From Theobroma cacao (Eukaryota; Streptophyta; Magnoliopsida; Malvales; Malvaceae): DNA of 64,000 bases. The notes below the pieces were generated by a model, which was given only the letters and a program-made list of their open reading frames with translations, did no database searches and was not told the origin of the DNA. A program made the position numbers and the translations under genes. Positions 1-11,568 of this stretch are shown in pieces; position 1 is the stretch's first letter; the number at the start of each line of letters is the position of its first letter. Where the stretch lies: contig NC_030858.1 of NCBI RefSeq assembly GCF_000208745.1, forward strand, positions 19,851,997-19,915,996, written 5' to 3'.

Positions 1-3000
1 ATAAAATAGTTTAACATACTGTAATTCATCACCTTTCAACTCATTTCAACCAAATAAAATCAATTCATATAAATCGAGTAATCAACATGGCTTATGAATT
101 TCTTAAAACTTTGGCTCGTGCCAAAATCATTCTCATACTCCGTTAGTAAGGATGCCTTGGCCGATGGCTATCCCAACCGAGACCGCCAAGGCTATTAACA
201 AGTTATGTACGCATAAATCATGTTTTTATTTTGAAAGCATAGCCGTTCCTTGGCGTTGGCTTAGTTCACCCTCACGTGGTGGTTTGGCGTAAAGTGAACT
301 CTAAAGTTTTAACCTCAGGAGTTATCCAGCCGCGCCTCTAATATTGAGGTATGAATATAATAGGGTTACCGTGGCCCTCTAATAGGCTGGTCCACGAAAC
401 CCGTCCACTGCAGCGACCAATATATAACCCACCAATTCAATAAAATTCAACAGCATGACTTGGCAATTATTTTATTTTACAACCTCTCAAGGCAAATTAA
501 CAGTTCATACATTTTTAACATAAATACCAATTCAATCATTCATGCCAATATTATCATAAGCCATTCAATTCAAACCATGATTTATAACACAACAATTAGT
601 CTCCAATTACTCCATTTTCAAAACCATCTTTCAATTTCAACACAATTTTATAAAATCATTTTCATTTAATCACATTTTGCTTATAAAATATAAAAATTTA
701 CCATTTAAACTCATTTTCCATAAAATCACAAAATCGGATAAAAACCACTTTAGATAATTAAGACGATAGTAAGGTTACTCACTATTTCGGGAGTCGAATT
801 TCGAGTACTCCGATTCTTGATCCTCGGGTACTATCTCTTTACTTTTGCCAGAATGCTCACCACCTAGACATAATGCACAATAAGCCATTTACTACATTTG
901 TGCTAAATTGTTGTAAAACCAATTCAGGCTTTATACTAATGCATGAAATGGAATGCAAATTGTTCAGATTATCGTCTAAACACGGTGTTCTACACAAATT
1001 CAATTGTGTACCTAAATAAAATGGTATTGGCCTAATTCGATCTATCACTCAATTAATTGGCCAATATATCCCATTTTTAACTCCAAATAATTCCATTTTT
1101 CTCCCAATACTCCAAATCATCAAACCCAAGTTAAATAACTTGAAATATGGCAAAATCATCCTCACATTTTCTCTTGAAAAATTCGGCCACGGTGGGTGCA
1201 TCAACATTATAATTTTTCAAGCTTGATTCTCACACCATAAATCACTAATTCCTAACCAAATCACCTGAAATAAAATCAAAATCATCATCAATATTTTACA
1301 TGGAGAATTCGGCCAATGATGGGTGATGGAAGAACATGAATTTTTCTTGCTTGATTTTCATGCTACACATCACTTACTAACTAAAAACACTAAAATACAT
1401 TGAAATCTAACCAAATCAAGCATCAAAGTCTCTCTCTAAGTGTTCGGCCAGCAAGATACCCATCATGAAATCATGTGATTCAACCATGGAAAATAAGAAA
1501 AAAATGCTTAAGAAAGAGAGATCTCAAGCTTAATTGAAAAATCTTACCTTTTTTTCACTTGTTTCCTTGAATTTTCACACTTTTCCCTTGAATTTTTCTG
1601 CCTCGGGTTTTTGTTCTTCTTTTCTTCCTTTGTTCTTCCTTTGGCCGGCCATATGAGGAGAAATGGGCTGATTTTGTGCCAACTTATAAGGAAAATAATA
1701 AATGGATGAAAATTTGACACATGTCACCATTCCATTGGTCCATGTGTCATACTTAGCCATTAAGCAATCTCTCTCCACCACTTAAATTTCCTCAATTATC
1801 CATGATAATATTGGGTAAAATCCATGTGCTGGACAAGTGTTGGGTGGTGTAAAATTACAATTTGGCCCTTGGGTGGCAAAATGACTATTTTACCCCTATG
1901 CTAAAAAAAACGTCGAAATTCAAAATTTTTCACTTCTCAAGCTCAAATTATGTTCTAAATAGTCAATCTTGATCAAAAACCTCTTCCAACATTCCAATTT
2001 TTAACCTCAGATGGAAAAATTACCATTTTACCCTTAGATCATGAAAATTCTAATTTGACTCCAAATCGATCTTCAAACTCAGAATCACCATTTTTAGTCA
2101 TTTTAGGGTTTTAAAATTCTCAATTTCATCTTAAAATCTCTATTTGGACTAGTTCGAGGCTTAATTCAACTTAATTGTACCATTTGGTAAAATACTGTCC
2201 TTTACAATTTCCGAGGTACCCAAGTAAGCAAACATGCTATGAGACCTTGACCCCTATTGACCCGTAACTAGCAGTAGACGCGATAACACGAACTAGGGAT
2301 AATTTCATCATTTCCCCTAGTTAGCCCCTGAAATTTGTTTTCTAATGTTATTAAGGTCCAAGTAGGCCTAAGGAATGAATGGATGAGGATAAGATAACGA
2401 AGAAAATAGAAATATCGATAATTTTCACGGTTGGGGTAAAACGATCATTTTACATCTCGAGTTGAAATTTCTAAGTTTTCATGAACCCGAGTATTTCTAA
2501 ACCCTTATGGACCTTGTCTTAGTGTTAAAGAAGTAAAATATTGCATAAAAGCAATGGAAAAAATAAATGACATAATTAAGGGCATTTTGGTAATTTTGCT
2601 AGAAATGGATAAACTTGAGCCATAAAAATCTAAGTTTCTAGGATGTTCTTTAAATTTCCAACACTTCTTCTTCTTCTTCTCCTTCCTCTCCCAGGTTCTC
2701 TCACCCCTCCTATGGAAACTTGCCTTGAATTGCCATATATTTCCTTGAGTTAACCCCGATTTTTCATGTTTGTGTACCCTTTCCCAAAGTTCTTTGTACT
2801 CTTCTACTTTCTCACCATAAAAATGCTCAAAAAACTTTCCTTACTACACTCTCTCACTAGCTGGACGTTCTATAGAGAGAAAGTGAGATTTTCATGATAG
2901 CTTGAAAGCTTTTGGGAAAGAACTTCAATTACGAAGCTACCAAGGTGAGTAGTGAAATTGAGTTGATATTTTTTTTAGTTGTTGAGAATGGCTAGTGGCT

Positions 3001-3474
3001 AGATCGGTGAGTGTTTTGTAGTTGAGGTTGTTAATTCACTTTGGAGTGATTAGGCTAGAGAAAATGGATAGCCATTTAATGGCAAATTGAAAGCTAGCTA
3101 AAAGATAGCTTTTAGAGTTTATAGTGTGAATTAACATAATGGTGATGTTAATGTAATGGTAGGTTCCAACGAAGTTCCATCCTTCCAATTGGACCATTAG
3201 GGAATTAAGAGTCGGCTAAAGGCTCAACAAAATACTGGTGAGTGGACTTGCATTTCAAACTTGTTTTGGAGAATGTGAATGATTTTATCCAACTTGTCTT
3301 TGAAAATGTGTGCTAGGGAACAAGCCTTGATTAAATGTATTTGATATTGTGAAATGGAAAATGTGTATAAGGATGAATCCTTGTGTTTATTATTATGTTG
3401 GTATGTATGTATATACCTTTTGGATATGTGCTGTGTATGGATGAATGATGATGGCTGATGATGTTGCGGTATGC

Positions 3475-3614
3475 GAGTAGGGAGTGCACACATGATGATG
3501 ATTGAGTGTACGAGTAGGAAATGCACACATGATGATGATTGAGTGTGAGAGTAGGGAGTGCACACATGACAATGATGAAGTGTGTGAGTAGGGAGTGAAC
3601 ACATGATGATGATG
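3475..3614. repeat. Minisatellite of about 37 bp inside LTR B1
   Basis: About four head-to-tail units of roughly 37 bp share a core GAGTAGGGAGTGCACACATG followed by a GATGATGATT stretch, with scattered changes between units. It lies about 1.2 kb into the LTR. Every long LTR family in this window has an unrelated minisatellite at a comparable place. Open frames across it on the minus strand come from the repeat and are not genes. Confidence 0.85.
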
Positions 3615-3794
3615 TATGTATATGTTGATGTGAGAGTTATAGAAAGTTCATAATACGGTATATGATTGTAACTGCAAAAATGTGAGCATTTGATTTGTTG
3701 AAATTTGGAAGTTTACATGTGTTACATGTTGCTATTGTTATTTTAGCAGGATGACTTTGTTTTAAGGGAAAAGGAAACTTTCTTGATGTTCTGA

Positions 3795-4206
3795 TTCTCG
3801 CTACAGTGAGATTCAATCTTGTTGTAGAGAAAAACTCTCTAGTTTGGAGGGGTGGTGTTGGTTGGGAATCTTGCGACAGCGAGAATGAATCTAGCCGCAG
3901 CGAAAATGAATCTCGCCGCAGCGAGAATGAATCTCACCGCAACGAGAATGTTACTGCAGCGAAAAACCTTCTGTTTTGTATCCTCATTGTATTCGGTTAC
4001 TGTCTTATTTCCACTTCCTTGATACCATAGTTGAGCATGGACTTCCAACATTAAGGAATCAATGAATTACATTTGAAATGAAGAGGTTTGGTGAGAAACC
4101 ATCGGCCAGTGAAAAACCCTCGGCTAGATGATAAATTAAGTCAAGTGTCGCTACAGCAAAAACTCATTCTCTCTGCAGCGAGAATACCTCCCAGTTGCAG
4201 CAAGGA
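3795..4206. repeat. Dispersed palindrome array in LTR B1 (TCTCGCTGCAGCGAGA type)
   Basis: At least seven degenerate copies of a 16-18-bp palindrome with consensus TTCTCGCTGCAGCGAGAA occur, four of them back to back at about 3870-3965. Copies vary, for example TCTCGCCGCAGCGAGA. B2 carries the same array at the matching place. Palindromic arrays in LTRs can act as protein-binding or methylation-rich regulatory sites; that role here is inference. Confidence 0.8.
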
Positions 4207-4905
4207 CCCGTCATTTATTTGACTTGATTCGTATGAATCCTATTAAAGTTTTCACTCTCCAAATCCTTTGATGAGCATGGACTGTTTTAAATAAATGATT
4301 TTTCTCATGTGGGGTTTACATGAGGGGTTTAATAAGAACTAAATAAATTGCATTGTTTTGCAAAAGGAATGCATCATGATTTTGTTAAACATTCCTTATG
4401 GTATGCTTGTTTCCTTCCTTGTTTACTCACTGGGTTTATACTCACAATTTCAACTTCATGTTTTTAGATCACGAGGCAGCTGGTAACAGGTCGAAGTGTT
4501 TTCGTATATTCGACCCTTGGTAGGTGTTTCGGCATTCAATAGCTGTACATTCATCAGAGTCTCTCTGATAGAAGTCGAGTATTCTTTTGTTGTGTATAGA
4601 CAAGCTTAATGTAAATTATTAAGATACATGTTGTAGACAATGTATATACACTTGTTTGGTATGCCAATATGAGGTGGCAATGTTCAATATTGTTTTGATT
4701 CTAAGTTATGAAATATGATTTAGCAGTTTATGATGGAATGATGAACATGTCAGATTAATAGGCTTGCTTGGGCTTAGTGGACTACGTCCATTGGGCCCAT
4801 GAGCTGATCATGGCCCTGAATTTGGGTCGTGACACATGCATTCTTATGTAAGAATGGCATAATAAACATATTGTAGAGTTGGGCTTGACAACTTCTTTTT
4901 CTGAT

Positions 4906-5156
4906 AGAATCAATTCTTTCTTCCTTGCTTTTCTTTTTCTACCTTTTATCTCTCTAGAATTGATTCTTTGTCTCTTAGGTGTTGGTTATTCATAATTTTT
5001 AAAGCTTTTATCTTCCAAGAATTGACTTTTCCTTATCTTAGAATCGATTCTTCATTTTTAATCTTTGCTAAAAAATTGACTTCTTTTTTTCTTGAATTGA
5101 TTCTTTCTATCATTAAAGAAATATATTTTCTTCCTTTTCATTCAAGAATCAAGTAA
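4906..5156. repeat. Palindrome array AGAATCGATTCT in family H LTR
   Basis: Five or six copies of AGAATYRATTCT-type sequence sit in a T-rich stretch. The perfect 12-bp palindrome AGAATCGATTCT is at 5040-5051. One-step variants are at 4906-4917 (AGAATCAATTCT) and 4956-4967 (AGAATTGATTCT), with looser ones near 5018, 5092 and 5143. A 62-codon open frame across it is low-complexity and not a gene. Confidence 0.75.
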
Positions 5157-5957
5157 TTTATTTTGAAAACTTGATCCTTGGGCTAGCACATATAATTTTG
5201 AAATCAAGAGACATTTGAGAAAATCAAGAGCATGATCATCCATATTAAAAATATGTTCAAACAATTAAAGTACTTCAATATATTTTTCTATTAAGTTCAA
5301 CTTCAACAATCCTTTAAGATTTTTCTTCATACTCAAAAGTATCTTTCATTTTAGAGCTCATTAAGTTCAATCAATTTTGTCATGTCAAAGCAAGAATAAA
5401 GCTAACAACTCTATTGTGAGCCACATAGTGGCAATTATATTTGATTTGTGAGCTATGAATGGATTCTTCGGCATTTATCAAGGTCTATTGAGCTTGCCAC
5501 AATTGTGCATAAGACATAGCCTATCCAAGGGTAAGTTGTTCATGACAAACGACTTAGTTGAGGCTTGTTAAGTGTTGATAAATTTGATAAGTGAGATTAT
5601 ATAGAGATTGGTATTTTTGAATTTGCCAAGTATATTGAGCTTGTTAAGCTATGATGGTCACGATCATATTTAAGATTATGTCATGAGTTGAGGAGTAATT
5701 TAATATGGATAAATGGTCTAATTAAGAATCAGTATATGTTTGATTCATTGATAAGGGGAAGTATATAGAAGGTTATGTTTGAACTAGCTAAGCATGTAAG
5801 GCTTATTAAGCTATGATTATTCATGTAAAATTATATATATGAGATGTTAATGACATAATGGTTTGGAAAAATAATAAGTATGTGTTTCGATGAATGGTTT
5901 TGAATTCTTGATGTTGATTCGACTGTGGTAGAGTTGTGTTATTCCCTTGTGACTTTG

Positions 5958-6190
5958 TTCTCTGTCGATTGCTTCGGCACTATGCATGATTTGTTCTTCG
6001 CTAATTGCTTTAGCACTAAGCGTGATTTAATTCTCTGCTAGTTGCTTTAGCATTGAGTGTGACTTGATCCTCCGTTGGATGCTTCAGCTTCAAGCGTGAT
6101 TTGATTCTTCACCAATTGCTTTGGCATTGAGCATGATTTGATTCTTCATTGGTTGCTATGGCACCATAGGTGATTTGATTTCAATCGGTT
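5958..6190. repeat. Minisatellite of about 36-37 bp inside family H LTR
   Basis: Six to seven diverged units contain GCTTTAGCATTGAGYGTGAYTTGATTC-like sequence at 36-37-bp spacing. It lies in the LTR and has no coding potential on either strand. Confidence 0.8.
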
Positions 6191-7114
6191 GCCCATTGTA
6201 TGATGACTTTAATTATGTCCAGGGAGGAGCACTCATTGATTATGATTTGCATATGATGATATGAACCAGTAAACAACATGTTGTATTATTGATTATATGA
6301 TTATTAATGTGTATATTGGATGTGATAATCATCTATTTGGAAAGCCTTCAGGCAAGATTTATGTGGCTTCAAAATTGGTTGCCATTGGCAAATTGTGAAA
6401 TGCCAGGAAAATATGGCAAGAAGAATAGCTCTAACAATAAGGTTATGATAACTTCATATTAATTGTGATTAAGTTGATAAACGACCTAATGTTGGTAAAT
6501 ATGTAGATCTGGGTAAGCAATTATGGCAATTTTTTATATGCACCATAAGGGGATGACTTGTGATATGAAAGGTTAGTAAGCCGAAAGTTGTATACTGTAC
6601 CATGAATAACATGATCAGAGAAAAAATATTGTTGATAGTAGAGCCTATGATTATGTGATATGAGACAATGGGATGATTCCCATAGATATAGTTAGTTTAC
6701 CTATTTGTAGATGTTTTTTACATAGCTCTCCTTGCATTATAAATGCATTATTTGGCATACTTTTGAACTATCTATGTTATTAAAAGAAGAACTCTTCTGT
6801 TTATGGCTTGATTTCCCTCTATTCCCACTCATTGAGTTAGTAAAAGATTCTCCCTTTTTATTTGTGCAGAAAATTGACAAGTTGGGGATTTTGATGTGGA
6901 AAATGCATAGTTAACACTCACTCCATAGATTGATCATTGGCATTTGGTAGGCATGTTCATCTGACAGTCTATTCTTTTGAGTTAGAGTCTATTTCTACAT
7001 TTTTGTTTTGGTTTTCAACTTATAACGTGTTTTGATTTTGTAAGTGTGGTGTTACCATTTGATTTCGTTCAATTACTGTACAGGCTTGGACCCACCATGT
7101 TAGCCAAGTTATGA

Positions 7115-10100
7115 TGTCAAGCCTAGCCCTATAATATACTTGCCATTTCATTCATGTTTTGACAACATGCTTGCATACTTGAATACCTCGAAAAAATCGT
7201 CAAAAGCCAGTACTGTACCTAGTGGTACAACTAAGTTAATTTAAGCCCCGAACTAGTTCAAATAAGAATTTTAAGATGCAATTGAGAGTTATTGAATCTT
7301 AGAATGACTTAATATGGTGATTCGGAGTTCGGGGATTGTTTTGGAGTTAAATTGAAATTTTCATAACGTACGGGTAAAATGGTCATTTTTCCACTCGAAG
7401 GCAAATTTAGGATGGTGGATGAAATTTTGATCAAATTTGACTATTTGGAACATAATTTGAGCTTGAAAAGTGAAAAATTTTAATTTCAATAATTTTTCGA
7501 ACATAAGAGCAAAAAGGTCATTTCACATGTCCACAAGGGCGTAATTAGAATTTTTGGAATTTTACGCCACCTTGACACTTGTCAAACCCATGAACTTCGT
7601 TTTATGCTTTGGATAATTAAGGGATTTTATGTGGTGGAGAAGAAATGCTTAATTATTAAGTTTTATGCATGGACCAATTACATGGTGACATGTGGTAAAT
7701 TTTAATCCTTTTATAATTCCCTTTAAAAATCAGCACACACTCTTCCCATTTCATTCTTCATGGTCAGCCAAAACAAGGAACAAAGAGCAAGGAATAAGAG
7801 CAAACCCTAGAGAAGAAAATCAAGAGAAAATTCATTGGATTTCAAGGAATTAAGCAAGTAAAGGTAAAATTTCTTAATTCTAGCTTGTGATCTACCTTTC
7901 CTATGCATTCTTTTTCAATTACCATGGTTAAAATTCAAGATCTCATGAAGGATTCATGGCTGACCGAATTTAGGGAGAGAAGATTTGATGATTTATTTGG
8001 TTAGATTTCAAGGTATCTTAGTGTTTTTAGTTGTTTGGTGATGTTTAGCATGAAAAACAAGCAAGAAATTTCATGCCCTTCACCCACACTCCTTGGCTGA
8101 AATTTTCAAGAGAGAAATTGGATAATGGACTTTGATGAATTTCATGCTATTTAGGTGTTTTTAGTTGTTTTATGATGTAAGGTGTAAAAATCAAGCATGA
8201 AAATTACATGTTCTACACTAAACCTTCAATGGCCGAATTTTACAAGGAAGATATTGATGATGGATTTTTGTGATATTACATATTATTTAACTTGTAATTG
8301 ATGACTTGGAGTGTTGGAAGTGGAATCAAGTTAATTGGAGTTGAATTGGATGTATTGGCCAATTAACCGGTGTATAGATCGAATTAGGCCAATACCATTT
8401 TATTTCGATACATAATTGAAGCTACGTAGAACACCATATTTAGATAATAATCCGAACATTTCGCATCCCATTTCATGCATTCATATAGAGCCTAAATTAG
8501 TTTTATAACGGTTTAGTACAAATATAGTAAATTGCTTGTTGTGCATTATGTTTAGGTGGTGAAACTTCTGATAAGGGTAAGGAGATTGTACCCGAAGACC
8601 AGGACTAGGAGTACTTCGACTCCCGATATTGTGAGTAACCTTATTATCGTCTTAATTATCTAAAGTAGTTTTTATTCGTTTTTGTGATTTTATAGAAAAA
8701 TGAGTTTAAATGGTAAATCCTTATGTTTTATAAGTAAAATGTGATTAAATGAAATGAGTTTTATAAATCATTTTGAAATTGAATGATGATTTTAGAAATT
8801 GAGTAATTGCAGATTGTTTGTTTGTGTTGTAAATTTATGGTTTGAATTGAATGGCTTATGGTGATATTGGCATGAATGGCTGAATTGGAAATTGTGTTGA
8901 ATAGATGAACTGTTTTGCTTTGCCTTGACAAGCTGGTAATATTATATTAGCCATGTTATGTTGTCAAAATTTTATTAACTTGGTAGGTTATGTATTTAGC
9001 TTACTGCAGTGGGCGGGTTTCCGTGGACCAGCCTATTAGAGAGGGGCACGGTAAACCCGGTTATATTTTACCTCGGTACGAGAGGCGCGAAGGGTATCTC
9101 CTGAGGTAAAGCTTTAGAGTTCACTACACGCTAAACCACCACGTGAGAGTGAACTCAGCCAACGCCAAGGAACGACTATGCTTTTAAACGTAAAAATGTG
9201 TTTTATGCGTATATGAACTTTTCTTTAACAGCCTTGGTGGACTCGGTTGGATGTGTCGGCCAAGGTATCCCTGAGAATGAGTTTTGGCACGAGCCAAATT
9301 TTTAAGAAATTCATAAGCCATGTTGATTATTTGAGTGAAATGAAATTATTTTATTTAGTTGAAATGAGTTTGAAACGTTATGAATCATAGTACGATGAAC
9401 TATTTTAAGTTGTCTCCATTTACTTGAGTTTAGATATTTTAGATGATGTTTGTTTACTCACTGAGTTTATATAAACTCACCACCCTCCTTTCCACTCATT
9501 CTAGGATCAGGACAATCCGTAAATAGCTGATTAAGTCGAGGGTTATTATTGGACTCGCCTTCTTAGAAATTGTAGGTCCACAGCCTTTATTACCGTTGGT
9601 CATTTGGGGGCCCACACGTCATTGTAAATTAAATTACATACTCTGGTTATCTGTGTTACTGTATGTATGGATTTATTTTGCTTTTACGCTACAAAAATTA
9701 TTTACGCCGAGTTCTATAAATATTGTTTTATAAGAAAATGAAATATTTCATTTAATATTTTTATTTTATTCTAATAGTTACAATTTCACCCTAAATGAAT
9801 GTTTTAGACATAAAAGCTTGTTTTTAGTTATGAAATGTGTATTTTCCTCTATATATTATATTTTCAGTAAGTTTCAAAAATTTTGGGAAAAATGACCAAA
9901 ATGCCCTTATGAGACAGAAATTATTTTTTTATTATTGTTTTGATTTGGAAATAGCTTATAATCTTTTAAAATATGATATTTAGTAATTATTGCTCATAGG
10001 GGAGGTGCGAAAACTGACATTAAGCCTTGTGAGGTTTCGGTTGGCATTCAGGGTAATGAATGTCTATCAGGACATCGCGACGGTTGTCACGGGCTCAAGG

Positions 10101-10119
10101 AGAGTACCGGGTCATGACA
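7115..10119 (+). repeat. 5' LTR of element A
   Basis: A 3005-bp LTR running from TGTCAAGCCTAGCCC to GGTCATGACA, the longest intact family A LTR in the window. Related family A copies are at 1-4890 (minus), 36406-39248, 58402-60215 (minus) and 63227-64000 (minus). It is non-coding; the short open frame at 9990-10202 sits in its 3' end and is not a gene. The start is set by the TATGA duplication. The 3' LTR begins TGCTATCAAGCC, so the first few bases differ between the two LTRs. Confidence 0.92.
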
Positions 10120-10126
10120 ATTCGAT

Positions 10127-10138
10127 TGGTATAAGAGC
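10127..10138 (+). promoter_or_regulatory. Primer binding site (tRNA-Met type) of element A
   Basis: TGGTATAAGAGC begins seven bases after the LTR end. It differs at one base from TGGTATCAGAGC, the complement of the plant initiator tRNA-Met 3' end used by chromoviruses and Sireviruses. It primes minus-strand cDNA synthesis. Confidence 0.85.
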
Positions 10139-10278
10139 TTTTGGTTTTAAAGTCGTTTTAAAAATTACAGTGTCAATGTGGCCCCAAGTAAAGTTAGGTT
10201 AGGTTGAGTTGAATGCATGCATCAGCATATAAAACTTGAGGTTGTCTAAACTCACTTTGTTTCTTCTTATAGATCACC

Positions 10279-11520
10279 ATGCCTCCTCGACGTGGACGCC
10301 CACCTCTCTTTAGATCAATTGGGAGGGGAAAAGGTGGTTCTGAACATAGTCAGCCAGATCTTGTAGAAGGGGAATCGGTTGCGTCTACTATTCGGGCAGT
10401 ACCCGCTGCTGAACAGATTGAGACTCCCCCACATCCTCCACCTCCTCCACCACTTACTAGTATTCTTGCCATATCTCCTAAGACAGTTCAAGCATTAGCA
10501 GCTTTCCTCACTGCTATTACTAGCTAGGCTCAAGCTGGTCAAGCTCCTCTTGTTGTTCCTTCAGCTGCTCCTTTAGTGCCACCACCCCCATCTCCTGTTC
10601 CATCACCGGTGCCGGACGTCTCTATTTCTAAGAAGCTTAAGGAGGCTAGGCAGCTCGGTTGTATTTCTTTTACGGGTGAGCTGGATGTAACTGCGGCTAA
10701 AGATTGGATTAATCAGGTTTTGGAGACACTTTCTGATATGAGGTTGGATGATGACATGAAGTTGATGGTGGCCACAAGGTTACTTGAGAAGAGGGTCTGC
10801 ACATGGTAAAACTCAGTGAAATCTCGTTCTACCATTCCTCCGACCTGGTCAAATTTTCTAAGAGAATTTGATGGTCAGTATTACACTTATTTCCATCAAA
10901 AGGAAAAAAAGAGAGAATTTTTGAGTTTGAAACAGGGGAACTTAACAGTAAAGGAGTACGAAGCTCGTTTTAACGAATTGATGTTATATGTGCCGAATCT
11001 GGTGAAAATTGAGCAGGATCAGGCTAATTATTTTGAGAAAAGGCTCCGAAATGAGATTCGAGATCGGATAATAGTGACAAGTAGGGAGCCGCATAAAGAG
11101 GTGGTACAGATGGCTTTAAGGGCTGAGAATCTCGTAAATGAAAATAGGAGAATGCAGGCTGAGTTTGCAAAAAGGTAGAATCCTAGTATATCTTCTAGTC
11201 AGCCAACAAAAAGGGGCAAAGACTCATTTGCTTCAGGGAGTACTACCTCTGCTTTCATAGCATCTTCCCGACCCCTATTTCCACAACCGCAGTAGAGGCT
11301 TTCGAGATTCAGTAGATTTACGATGACTATTCCTGGGAAGAGTTTCAGAGGTTTTGATAGGTGTAAAAATTGTTAGAAATATCATTTTGGGCTGTGTAGG
11401 GAGCCCGTACGATGTTTTCATTGTGGTCAGTCGGGTCATATTATGAGTACTTGCCCACAGTTCGGACAAGCTACTGTAGCTGCTCCATCTCCACCAGCTC
11501 GCATGGATATGCAGAGGAGA
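10279..11520 (+). pseudogene. gag: gag of element A (capsid plus zinc knuckles), broken
   Basis: The polyprotein start ATG at 10279 opens a basic, Gly/Arg-rich N-terminus followed by Pro-rich runs. The capsid-type region follows (about 10640-11170). It includes the W-I-N and L-E-T segment near 10700, then W-S-N-F-L-R-E-F and Y-E-A-R-F-N-E-L motifs, typical of the Ty3/gypsy retrotransposon gag domain. Two CCHC-like knuckles lie at about 11370-11405 (interrupted by a stop) and 11412-11453 (CFHCGQSGHIMSTC). All pieces are in one frame, with in-frame stops near 10526, 10807 and 11176. Gag would form the cytoplasmic particle that packages element RNA. Confidence 0.9.
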
Positions 11521-11568
11521 GATTCTTCTAGGTTACCACTAAGATAGGGAGTAGCCATATGGTCCAGT

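Larger units (their letters stand above)
2238..4834 (+). mobile_element. Solo LTR B1 (gypsy family B), TSD CATGC
   Basis: A 2.6-kb solo LTR nested in the family A LTR. It is flanked by CATGC at 2233-2237 and 4835-4839. It matches B2 (24100-26788) from its first bases (GAGACCT-GACC) to its end (TTTGGGTCGTGACA). The first dinucleotide is TA rather than the canonical TG, which looks like a point change. No gag, pol, PBS or PPT lies inside, so it is a product of LTR-LTR recombination. It holds a minisatellite and an array of degenerate palindromes, annotated separately. Confidence 0.88.
1..4890 (-). mobile_element. Family A LTR, minus strand, left end outside window, interrupted by B1
   Basis: This is the reverse complement of the long LTR at 7115-10119. 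Shared blocks include the stretch around 780-880, which matches the reverse complement of about 8540-8640, and the start of the window, which matches about 9240-9420. The LTR 5' terminus is on the right at 4890, where the plus strand reads GGGCTTGACA. After removing solo LTR B1 and one target copy, positions 1-2237 join 4840-4890 into continuous LTR sequence. No internal region is visible. Its right target flank would be ACTTC at 4891-4895, and the partner lies outside the window. Its left neighbour cannot be seen. Confidence 0.85.

Noticed and set aside
3224..3604. 126-codon and overlapping His/Ser-rich ORFs on the minus strand
   Set aside because: Open only because of the 37-bp minisatellite in LTR B1; three overlapping frames are open at once.
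5836..5840. ATATA followed by TG as the left end of LTR H
   Set aside because: It sits inside a repeat stretch typical of LTR interiors, and the palindrome array at 4906-5156 upstream fits the same LTR, so H probably begins further left.
9990..10202. 70-codon ORF before gag of element A
   Set aside because: Starts in the LTR and spans the LTR end and PBS; similar frames occur in other LTR ends (minus 63153-63401), so it is shared LTR sequence.
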